Shown piece by piece: positions 54,544 to 62,569 of a stretch of DNA of 64,000 nucleotides. Positions within the stretch are counted from its first letter, which is position 1. The number at the start of each line of letters is the position of its first letter. The notes below the pieces were generated by a model. That model searched no databases. It was not told where the DNA came from and saw nothing but the letters and a program-made list of their open reading frames with translations. The translations under genes and the position numbers were made by a program. The stretch is taken from the NCBI GenBank assembly GCA_016716225.1, contig JADJWT010000001.1, positions 2,552,501 through 2,616,500 of the forward strand, given 5' to 3'. Origin of the DNA: Ignavibacteriota bacterium (lineage in GTDB: Bacteria > Bacteroidota > Ignavibacteria > Ignavibacteriales > Melioribacteraceae).

Positions 54544-54689
54544 TTAAATTCCTAAATTGTTTGTAAAATTACTTTAGGTTATAAAAAGATATTATCATCT
54601 AAAATTAACAATATTTTTTTATTTTTCCATAGAATCTGTTAATAATTATCGAGCAATTTATGGCAAAATGTTTGAAATTGACAAAGATT

Positions 54690-54720
54690 TTTGAATTTAA
54701 CAAAGTATGCATTATCTTTT
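54690..54720 (+). promoter_or_regulatory. Candidate promoter of the pnt operon
   Basis: TTTG at 54690-54693, a 19-bp spacer, TATCTTTT at 54713-54720: one mismatch from TTTG-N19-TAnnTTTG. The pntAA start is 42 bp further on, with AAGGAG before it. It lies in the 219-bp gap divergent from nfnS. Confidence 0.55.
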
Positions 54721-54762
54721 AGCTGTGTTTAATGACTTATTTACAAAATAAGGAGTATCCAA

Positions 54763-55908
54763 GTGGTAATCGCAATTCCTAAAGAAATCTTACCTGGTGA
54801 AAATAGAGTTTCATTAGTTCCGGATGTTGTTTCAAAATTAATTAAAAAAGGTTTTTCTATTAAAGTTGAATCTGATGCCGGTTTAAAAGCAGGATTTACA
54901 AATAACCAATATGAAAGTGCCGGAGCTAAAATTGTAAATTCTCTTGATGAACTTTACGATTCAGATATTATTTTAAAAGTACAAAGACCAGTTGAATTTT
55001 CAGACGGAAAAAATGAATTAGATTTAATTAAAGAAGGTACATTTTTAATTACTTTGCTTTATCCTTTACATTTTCCTGAGCTTGCTAAACAGTGCGCTGA
55101 AAATGGAATAAATGTAATTTCCATGGATGCAATTCCGAGAACAACTCTTGCGCAAAAAATGGATGCTCTAAGTTCGCAAGCAAATATTGCTGGATATAAA
55201 TCTGTATTAATGGCAGCAAATGAACTTGGAAAAATATTTCCACTAATGATGACTGCTGCCGGAACAATTCAACCAGCGAAAGTAGTAATAATGGGAGCTG
55301 GCGTTGCCGGACTTCAAGCTTTAGGAACCGCAAAAAGGTTAGGTGCAATTGTTGAGGTTTCGGATATTCGTCCTTCTGTAAAGGAAGAAGTCCAATCATT
55401 GGGTGGTAGGTTTATTGAAGTAGAGACTGATGAAAACATGCAAGATTCCGGAGGTTATGCAAAAGAAGCTTCGGAAGAATTTTTGAAGAAACAAAAAGCA
55501 TTGATTTTCAAACATGTTACAAATGCAGATATTGTAATTACTACTGCATTGGTTCCTGGAAAAAAATCTCCAATTTTGGTAACTGAAGAAATGGTTAAAG
55601 GAATGCGACACGGTTCTGTAATATTAGATATGGCTGTAGAATTTGGAGGTAATTGTGAAATCAGCGAAAAAGGAAAAATCGTAAAAAAATATGGCGTCAC
55701 AATTATTGGTGAACCTAATCTTCCAAGTTTGGTGCCAACAAATTCAAGTGAAGTTTATAGTAAAAATCTTTTAGCACTTTTAGAACATATTTCTAAAGAC
55801 GGAAAAATTGAACTAAATCTTGATGATGAAATTGTTAAAGGTGCGCTAATAACATATAACAAAGAAGTAATTCAAGAAAGAACCAAAAATCTATTAAATA
55901 ATATTTAG
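54763..55908 (+). CDS. pntAA: NAD(P) transhydrogenase alpha subunit 1
   Basis: Soluble NAD(H)-binding subunit (381 residues) of the proton-translocating transhydrogenase. It starts at a GTG with AAGGAG just upstream, giving IAIPKEILPGENRVSLVPD. The NAD loop is VIMGAGVAGLQALGTAKRLGA, and IPRTTLAQKMDALSSQANIAGYK is a conserved block. VEFGGNCEIS and GEPNLPSLVPTNSSEVYSKN follow in order. It has no membrane part, so this is the three-polypeptide form, with pntAB and pntB following at short gaps. Confidence 0.95.
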   Translation: MVIAIPKEILPGENRVSLVPDVVSKLIKKGFSIKVESDAGLKAGFTNNQYESAGAKIVNSLDELYDSDIILKVQRPVEFSDGKNELDLIKEGTFLITLLYPLHFPELAKQCAENGINVISMDAIPRTTLAQKMDALSSQANIAGYKSVLMAANELGKIFPLMMTAAGTIQPAKVVIMGAGVAGLQALGTAKRLGAIVEVSDIRPSVKEEVQSLGGRFIEVETDENMQDSGGYAKEASEEFLKKQKALIFKHVTNADIVITTALVPGKKSPILVTEEMVKGMRHGSVILDMAVEFGGNCEISEKGKIVKKYGVTIIGEPNLPSLVPTNSSEVYSKNLLALLEHISKDGKIELNLDDEIVKGALITYNKEVIQERTKNLLNNI

Positions 55909-55917
55909 GAAATTAAA

Positions 55918-56202
55918 ATGCAGATTCATGAACTTTTAATGCTGATATATGTTTTTGTTCTTGCAATTTTTGTTGGTTTTGAGTTAATAACAAAAGTTCC
56001 ACCAACTTTGCATACTCCGCTAATGTCCGGATCTAATGCTATTTCCGGAATTACAATTGTTGGGGCACTTCTTAGTGCCGGTCACAATGAATTTGGTTTA
56101 AGTACAATTCTTGGAGTGATAGCGTTGATTTTTGCAACAATAAATGTTGTCGGAGGTTATTTAGTTACCGATAGAATGTTAAAAATGTTTAAGAAAAAGT
56201 GA
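55918..56202 (+). CDS. pntAB: NAD(P) transhydrogenase alpha subunit 2
   Basis: A 94-residue membrane subunit with three hydrophobic segments. TKVPPTLHTPLMSGSNAISGITIVG is the family signature, read in two parts. It forms part of the proton path with PntB. The gene sits 9 bp after pntAA and 7 bp before pntB. Confidence 0.95.
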   Translation: MQIHELLMLIYVFVLAIFVGFELITKVPPTLHTPLMSGSNAISGITIVGALLSAGHNEFGLSTILGVIALIFATINVVGGYLVTDRMLKMFKKK

Positions 56203-56209
56203 GGGAGTT

Positions 56210-57598
56210 ATGGAAGTTTTGACATATATAATTTATTTAGTTGCATCAATCCTTTTTATTTTTGGCATTAAACAACTTGGCTCACCAAAAACAGCAAGGC
56301 AAGGAAATTTTATATCTTCATTAGGAATGTTTCTCGCAATAGTAATAACACTTTTTGATCAAAGAGTTTTAACTTTTGAATATATATTAATTGGAATTGT
56401 AGTTGGTTCCTTAACTGGAACTTTAATGGCATACAAAGTTCCAATGACTGGAATGCCCCAAATGGTTGGATTACTAAACGGATTTGGCGGCGGGGCATCA
56501 CTATTAGTTGGATATGCAGAATTTTATCATCTAATAAGAAATTCTGAGAATATTGATATTGCAACCGGAAGTACAATTGCTTTATCTATTTTAATTGGAG
56601 GAGTTACATTTACTGGTTCATTTGTTGCTTTTGGAAAACTTCAAGAAATTATTACTGGAAAGGTTGTTAAATATCCGCTTCAAAATCAAATAAATGTTTT
56701 GTTATTTCTTGCAGTTGTTGTAGCTGGAGTATTAGTTGTAATGGAACCATATTCTGGAAATTCGTTGTTAATACTAATTGGAACTATCTCATTAGTTTTG
56801 GGTGTGCTTTTAGTGTTACCAATCGGAGGCGCAGATATGCCGGTAGCCATTTCATTATTAAATTCATATTCTGGATTAGCAGCTTCAATGACAGGATTTG
56901 TGCTTAAAAATAATATGTTAATTATTGCAGGAGCTTTAGTTGGAGCATCAGGAATAATATTAACAATAATTATGTGTAAAGGAATGAATCGTTCATTAAT
57001 GAATGTTGTACTTGGCGGTTGGGCAGATGCGGGAAGTGGTGGTGCATCTTCGAGTGGTTCGCAAGGAGAAGCAAAATCTATTGATGCTGAGGAATTAGCT
57101 ATGATGTTAGATTCTGTGCAAAATGTTGTTATTGTTCCGGGTTATGGAATGGCGGTAGCTCAAGCTCAGCATGCTGTTAGAGATTTAACCAACATTCTGG
57201 AGAAAAAAGGAATAAATGTAAGATTTGCAATACATCCAGTAGCAGGAAGAATGCCCGGTCATATGAATGTTCTTTTAGCTGAAGCACAAGTTTCTTACGA
57301 TAAACTTTTTGCATTGGAAGACATTAATGATGATTTCCCCAACGTAGATATTGCCTTTATTGTTGGGGCAAACGACGTAGTTAATCCAGCAGCACGTAAT
57401 GATAAAAATTCTCCAATATTTGGAATGCCAATTTTAAATGTTGATTACGCAAAAACAGTAATTGTAAATAAAAGATCAATGAATGCTGGTTATGCAGGGA
57501 TTCAAAATGAATTATTTTTCTATCCAAACACATTAATGTTTTTCGGAAGTGCAAAAGAAGCCATCAATAAGCTAGTGAATGAGCTAAAAGAATTGTAA
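56210..57598 (+). CDS. pntB: NAD(P) transhydrogenase beta subunit
   Basis: A 462-residue subunit with about nine membrane segments and a C-terminal NADP(H)-binding domain. The signature GYGMAVAQAQHAVRDL and AIHPVAGRMPGHMNVLLAEA lie in that domain, followed by VGANDVVNPAA. Together with PntAA and PntAB it moves hydride between NAD(H) and NADP(H), coupled to proton flow. A terminator follows directly. Confidence 0.96.
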   Translation: MEVLTYIIYLVASILFIFGIKQLGSPKTARQGNFISSLGMFLAIVITLFDQRVLTFEYILIGIVVGSLTGTLMAYKVPMTGMPQMVGLLNGFGGGASLLVGYAEFYHLIRNSENIDIATGSTIALSILIGGVTFTGSFVAFGKLQEIITGKVVKYPLQNQINVLLFLAVVVAGVLVVMEPYSGNSLLILIGTISLVLGVLLVLPIGGADMPVAISLLNSYSGLAASMTGFVLKNNMLIIAGALVGASGIILTIIMCKGMNRSLMNVVLGGWADAGSGGASSSGSQGEAKSIDAEELAMMLDSVQNVVIVPGYGMAVAQAQHAVRDLTNILEKKGINVRFAIHPVAGRMPGHMNVLLAEAQVSYDKLFALEDINDDFPNVDIAFIVGANDVVNPAARNDKNSPIFGMPILNVDYAKTVIVNKRSMNAGYAGIQNELFFYPNTLMFFGSAKEAINKLVNELKEL

Positions 57599-57617
57599 AA
57601 ATACTTATTACTTTTAG

Positions 57618-57641
57618 AGCTGAAATTTAATTTCGGCTTTT
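57618..57641 (+). terminator. Rho-independent terminator after pntB
   Basis: AGCTGAAAT at 57618-57626 pairs with ATTTCGGCT at 57630-57638 (9 bp, one G-T pair) around a 3-nt loop, followed by TTTT. It ends the pnt operon and separates it from the chitin locus. Confidence 0.75.
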
Positions 57642-57719
57642 AAATTATTAATTGTTGGTTTACAATGTTTTTTAGTATAATTTTCAAAAGTTTTTCATAC
57701 CATTTACTCGGTAAAAATA

Positions 57720-58982
57720 ATGACTCAAAATCAAAAAAAAATCAATCCAGCCTTTTGGGTTCCTACATTATATTTCTCTGAAGGTTTACCCTTTGTTGCA
57801 ACTTCTGTTGTATCGGTTTTAATGTATAAAAGTTTGGGATTAAGCGATTCCGATATTGCTTTTTTTACAACTTTAATTATGTGGCCATGGACACTTAAAC
57901 CTTTATGGGGTCCATTTATAGAAATGTTCAAAACAAAAAAATATTTTGTTGTTGCAACTCAATTTATTGGAGGAATTACTTTTGGCTTATTGGCACTTTC
58001 TCTTCCTTTAGATGGATTCTTAAAATATTCACTTGCACTATTTGTAATAATTGCCTTTAATTCTGCAACCCATGATATTGCTGCAGATGGAGTTTATGTA
58101 AATTCTTTAGATAATAAAGAACAAGCTAAATATGTTGGATGGCAAGGTGCATTTTATAATGTTGCAAAAATATTATCTCAAGGTGCATTAGTTTATATTG
58201 CAGGAAAACTTGAAATTGTTTTAGGTATTGTTGAAGCTTGGATGGTAGTTATGGGAATTATTGGCTCAATACTAATTATTATGGGATTTTATCATCTCAA
58301 AATGTTACCTACCGGAGGAACCTCGACTGCTGTTAGTTCAACAAAAGAAGCATTTAAAACATTTAGTGAAGTTGTTAAATCTTTTTTTGCAAAAAAATAT
58401 ATTTATTGGGGGATTGCTTTTATTATTTTGTTCAGAATGTCGGAAGGACAATTGACTAAAATTGTTCCTCTATTTATGCGTGCAGCAAGAGAGAATGGCG
58501 GGCTTGGTTTACTTACTTCGGATATTGGAATTGCATATGGTATTTTTGGAGCTACTGCATTTGTTCTTGGTTCAATTGCCGGAGGTTACTTTGTTGCGAA
58601 AAGAAAATTAGCAAATTCAATATTAATTTTAGCTGCATTTTTTAACATTCCAAATATCGTTTATACTTACTTAGCTTTTACAGTTCCTGAAAATTTTGCA
58701 ATTGTTTGTGGTGCAATAACAATTGAATGGTTCGGTTATGGTTTTGGATTTGTTGCTGTCATACTTTTTATGATGCAACAAATTGCTCCTGGACCATATA
58801 AAATGGCACATTATGCATTTGCAACAGCAATTATGAATTTAGGTTTTATGCTTCCATCTATGATAAGCGGATTTATTAGTGATTATCTTGGATATAAATA
58901 TTTTTTTGTTTGGACGATGATTGCTACAATTCCTTCTTTTTTAGTAGCATGGCTTGTTCCATTTAGAGAAGTTGAAGAATAA
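57720..58982 (+). CDS. AmpG-like MFS sugar transporter (probable chitin-disaccharide importer)
   Basis: A 420-residue inner-membrane transporter with about twelve hydrophobic segments. The order (FWVPTLYFSEGLPF, IMWPWTLKPLWGPFIE, ATHDIAADGVYVNSL) resembles AmpG, which imports GlcNAc-anhydroMurNAc. The next gene is diacetylchitobiose phosphorylase with a 23-bp gap, so the most likely cargo is chitobiose, although this is inferred from context. It starts after the pnt terminator and a gap of about 80 bp. Confidence 0.85.
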   Translation: MTQNQKKINPAFWVPTLYFSEGLPFVATSVVSVLMYKSLGLSDSDIAFFTTLIMWPWTLKPLWGPFIEMFKTKKYFVVATQFIGGITFGLLALSLPLDGFLKYSLALFVIIAFNSATHDIAADGVYVNSLDNKEQAKYVGWQGAFYNVAKILSQGALVYIAGKLEIVLGIVEAWMVVMGIIGSILIIMGFYHLKMLPTGGTSTAVSSTKEAFKTFSEVVKSFFAKKYIYWGIAFIILFRMSEGQLTKIVPLFMRAARENGGLGLLTSDIGIAYGIFGATAFVLGSIAGGYFVAKRKLANSILILAAFFNIPNIVYTYLAFTVPENFAIVCGAITIEWFGYGFGFVAVILFMMQQIAPGPYKMAHYAFATAIMNLGFMLPSMISGFISDYLGYKYFFVWTMIATIPSFLVAWLVPFREVEE

Positions 58983-59005
58983 TTTTTAATAAATAAAGGG
59001 ATAAA

Positions 59006-61402
59006 ATGAAATACGGTTATTTTGATAATAAGAACAGAGAATATGTTATTGATAGACCGGACGTTCCGGTTTCATGGACAAATTATTTAGGGGTTAAAGA
59101 TCTTTGTACGGTAATTTCACACAATGCCGGAGGATATTCTTTTTACAAATCAACAGAGCATCATAGAGTTACAAGATTTCGCCCAAATGGAGTCCCGCTT
59201 GATCGCCCTGGACATTATGTATATATACGTGATGATGAGACCGGAGAATATTGGTCAATCTCTTGGCAGCCGGTTGGCAAAGATTTTACAAAAGCTAAAT
59301 ATACTTGTCGCCATGGAATGTCTTACTCCAAATTTCAATGTGAATTTAATGATATAAATGCGGAACAAATTTTATTCATCCCTTTGGATGATGATGTTGA
59401 ATTATGGGACATTAAAATTAAAAACAATTCAGGAAGATCGAGAAAACTTAGCGTTTTTTCTTATGTGGAATTTTCATTCCATCATGTTGAAATTGATAAT
59501 CAAAATTTTCAAATGAGTTTGTACGCCAGCGGTTCAAATTATAAAGACGAAATTATCGAGTATGATTTTTTCTATGAACCATGGACTTTTCATTTCTTTG
59601 CATCAAATTTTAATCCGGATAGTTATGATTGTGTAAGAGATTCATTTATCGGTAGTTATAGATCGGAATCAAATCCATTTGCAGTTGAAAATGGAAAATG
59701 TTCAAACAGTACTGAACTGGGAGGAAATCATTGCGGATCTTTGCATAAAAAATTAGAATTACAAAGCGGAGAAGAAACAAGACTAATTTATATGCTTGGA
59801 GTTGGTTCACGCGAAGAAAAGGGAAGAGAAATAAAAACCAAATATTCTGATTTAAAAAATGTTGATAACGAATTTGATAGATTGAAAAAATATTGGGATA
59901 CAAAAACATCAAAATTTATATGTAAAACTCCAAATGAAGGTTTGAATACAATGATAAATATTTGGACACTTTACCAAGCTGAAGTTTGTGTAATTTGGTC
60001 GAGATTTGCATCGTTTGTAGAAACCGGAGGAAGAGTTGGTTTGGGATATCGCGATACTTCACAAGATATTATGGGCGTTGTGCATACAAATCCCGAAAAA
60101 ACAAAACAAAGAATTATTGAACTGCTTCAAGGTCATACTAGTTACGGATATGGACTTCATCTTTTTGATCCGGATGTTTTCAAACCAAAAGAAAATAAAT
60201 TGCCTGGAGTAAAACTTCCAACTGTCGTTCCGACAAAAAATCCAGAAGATATTGTACATGGAATGGAAGATGTTTGTTCTGATGATGCAATTTGGTTAGT
60301 TGCTTCAATAAGCGAATGGATTGTAGAAAATGGTGAATTGGATTTTTTTGATAACATAGTTCGTTATGCAAACGGAGGTGAAGGAACGGTTTATGAACAT
60401 CTCACAAAAATTTTAGATTTCTCTGCAAAGTATGTCGGCAATAATGGAATTTGTCAAGGCCTGCGTGCTGATTGGAATGATTGTCTAAATCTTGGCGGCG
60501 GTGAAAGTTCAATGGTTTCATTTATGCATTATTGGGCAATAAATATTTTTATCGAGTCAGCAAAAATTCTTGATAAAAATAATGATGTACTAAAATATTT
60601 GGAAATGGCTGAAAAAGTAAAACAGTCATGTGAAAATGAACTTTGGGATGGTGAATGGTATATTAGAGGATTTACAAAATCCGGAAAGAAAATTGGTTCA
60701 AATGAAACCGAAGAAGGAAAAGTATTTTTAAATGCACAATCTTGGGCTGTTATGTCTGGTGTTGCAAAAGATGAAAGAGCAGATAAAGCGATGAACGCTG
60801 TTGATAAATATTTATATTCAAAATACGGACTTCATTTGTTATGGCCAGCTTATGGGAAGCCAAATGATGAAATTGGATATGTTACAAGAGTTTATAAAGG
60901 TATAAAAGAAAATGCGGCAATTTTCAGTCATCCGAATCCATGGGCGGTAATTGCAGAATGCAAATTAGGTAATGGAAATCGTGCAATGAAATATTATGAT
61001 TCAATTCTTCCATATAATCAAAATGATATTATTGAAATTAGACAATCCGAACCTTATTCATATTGCCAATTTATTATGGGAAAAGATCATACAGCGCATG
61101 GAAGAGCCCGTCATCCATGGCTTACCGGAACTGCTTCTTGGTTTTATACCGCAGCTACTAAACATATTTTGGGAATTCAGCCAACTTATAAAGGATTGAA
61201 AGTTGATCCGTGTATTCCTTCTGATTGGAAAGAGTTTGAAGTGATAAGAGAATGGCGCGGAGCAGTTTATAACATAAAAGTTGAAAATCCAAATGGATCA
61301 GAAAAAGGTGTTAAAACAATAAAAGTTAATGGAAAAATAATTGATGGAATTATTCCTATTTTTTCCAAAGGTGAAAATGTAATTGTTGAAGTTGTTATGT
61401 AA
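59006..61402 (+). CDS. chbP: N,N'-diacetylchitobiose phosphorylase (GH94)
   Basis: Phosphorolyses (GlcNAc)2 to GlcNAc-1-phosphate and GlcNAc in the cytoplasm, saving one ATP. The 798 residues are close to the Vibrio enzyme (about 801), and the N-terminus MKYGYFDNKNREYVIDRPDV matches that group very closely. An N-terminal beta-sandwich (about 1-270) leads to an (alpha/alpha)6 barrel. The general acid Asp492 lies in LRADWNDCLNLGGG, the same number as in Vibrio. SHNAGGYSF and RFASFVETGGRVGLGYRDT, present here, also mark the chitobiose-specific subgroup over cellobiose phosphorylases. It is flanked by a transporter and GH20 genes, which supports the call. Confidence 0.93.
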   Translation: MKYGYFDNKNREYVIDRPDVPVSWTNYLGVKDLCTVISHNAGGYSFYKSTEHHRVTRFRPNGVPLDRPGHYVYIRDDETGEYWSISWQPVGKDFTKAKYTCRHGMSYSKFQCEFNDINAEQILFIPLDDDVELWDIKIKNNSGRSRKLSVFSYVEFSFHHVEIDNQNFQMSLYASGSNYKDEIIEYDFFYEPWTFHFFASNFNPDSYDCVRDSFIGSYRSESNPFAVENGKCSNSTELGGNHCGSLHKKLELQSGEETRLIYMLGVGSREEKGREIKTKYSDLKNVDNEFDRLKKYWDTKTSKFICKTPNEGLNTMINIWTLYQAEVCVIWSRFASFVETGGRVGLGYRDTSQDIMGVVHTNPEKTKQRIIELLQGHTSYGYGLHLFDPDVFKPKENKLPGVKLPTVVPTKNPEDIVHGMEDVCSDDAIWLVASISEWIVENGELDFFDNIVRYANGGEGTVYEHLTKILDFSAKYVGNNGICQGLRADWNDCLNLGGGESSMVSFMHYWAINIFIESAKILDKNNDVLKYLEMAEKVKQSCENELWDGEWYIRGFTKSGKKIGSNETEEGKVFLNAQSWAVMSGVAKDERADKAMNAVDKYLYSKYGLHLLWPAYGKPNDEIGYVTRVYKGIKENAAIFSHPNPWAVIAECKLGNGNRAMKYYDSILPYNQNDIIEIRQSEPYSYCQFIMGKDHTAHGRARHPWLTGTASWFYTAATKHILGIQPTYKGLKVDPCIPSDWKEFEVIREWRGAVYNIKVENPNGSEKGVKTIKVNGKIIDGIIPIFSKGENVIVEVVM

Positions 61403-61435
61403 AATTATTTTTGAAAAAATTGGATTATTCTTTCT

Positions 61436-62545
61436 ATGAAAAAAATATTTTTAACATTTACGATAATCTATTTTATGGCATTTCAATCATGTTCAACTAT
61501 TAATCAAATTAATTATGAAAATCCAAACAGATGGAATGAACTTGGCGAAAACTCAAAATTAGATTGGCGCGCAGTTCATCTATTGCATTATAATAGTGAT
61601 AAACAGTTAGAAGCTTTTTCAAAAAATATTCCTAAACTTGCATCAATGGGAATTAATAAAATTATTTTGGAAATTGATTATAATTTTAATTTTCAATCAC
61701 ATCCCGAATTAAGACAAACCGATAGCGTTATTACAAAGGAAGGTGCAAAAAATTTTACAAAAGTTTGCAGAAAAAATGGAATTGAAATAATTCCCCAATT
61801 TCAATGTGTGGGCCATCAATCATGGGCTGAAGAAACTTATAAATTGTTGGAAGTTTATCCGGAGTTTGATTTAACTCCAAATGCATTTCCAAATAATAAA
61901 GGTTTATACTGTAGAGAATGGGATGTTGAAAATCCAAAAGTTTATGAAATTGTTTTTGCTTTGCTGGATGACATAATTGATGCATTTGATGCAAAGGCAA
62001 TGCACGTTGGTATGGATGAAGTATTTCTTTTAGGTTCGGAATTTTCGCCATCAACAAAAGGAAAAGATCCCGCAAAACTTTTTGCAAAAGCTGTAAATGA
62101 TTTGCATAATTATATTGTGAAAGAAAAAGGTTTAGAAATGCTTATGTGGGGCGATAGATTAATTGATGCAAGCAAAATTAATTACGGCGAATGGGAATCT
62201 TCAGCAAACGGAACCAGCGGTGCAATAGATTTAATTCCGAAAGATATAATAATTTGTGATTGGCATTATGAAGATTTTATTGATTATAAAAATCTAAATG
62301 CGACCGAATATTTATCGATTCCGATGTTTATTGAAAAGGGATTTAGAGTTTTGCCTACAAGCTGGCGCAGAGTTGAAACAATGAATAACCTAATGTATTA
62401 TAGTTTAACCTTGGAAAATCCTAAAATGTTAGGTCATTTATTTACTCTTTGGTCTTCAGCAAAAGGTGATGAACTGTTAGCGTATCCGCCAATGGTTGAT
62501 GGACTTAAAGTAGGAAAACCTTTTTTCAAGAACAAAAATAATTAG
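61436..62545 (+). CDS. GH20-like lipoprotein glycosidase
   Basis: A 369-residue protein with a lipoprotein signal (Cys19 in MAFQSCS). The remainder is a TIM barrel like the GH20 catalytic domain: GIEIIPQFQCVGHQS, MHVGMDEVFLLG with the Asp194-Glu195 pair typical of retaining beta-N-acetylhexosaminidases, and LMWGDRLID. The usual GH20 N-terminal domain is missing. Expected to hydrolyse terminal GlcNAc residues at the periplasmic or outer-membrane face. It lies 33 bp after chbP and 24 bp before a second GH20 gene. Confidence 0.82.
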   Translation: MKKIFLTFTIIYFMAFQSCSTINQINYENPNRWNELGENSKLDWRAVHLLHYNSDKQLEAFSKNIPKLASMGINKIILEIDYNFNFQSHPELRQTDSVITKEGAKNFTKVCRKNGIEIIPQFQCVGHQSWAEETYKLLEVYPEFDLTPNAFPNNKGLYCREWDVENPKVYEIVFALLDDIIDAFDAKAMHVGMDEVFLLGSEFSPSTKGKDPAKLFAKAVNDLHNYIVKEKGLEMLMWGDRLIDASKINYGEWESSANGTSGAIDLIPKDIIICDWHYEDFIDYKNLNATEYLSIPMFIEKGFRVLPTSWRRVETMNNLMYYSLTLENPKMLGHLFTLWSSAKGDELLAYPPMVDGLKVGKPFFKNKNN

Positions 62546-62569
62546 AACTTCATTTTAAGAGAATAAAGA

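Noticed and set aside
55085..55399. 104-codon minus-strand frame inside pntAA
   Set aside because: A low-complexity Leu/Gln-rich shadow of a conserved gene.
61755..62087. 110-codon minus-strand frame inside the GH20-like gene
   Set aside because: Leu/His/Gln-rich shadow translation with no domain.
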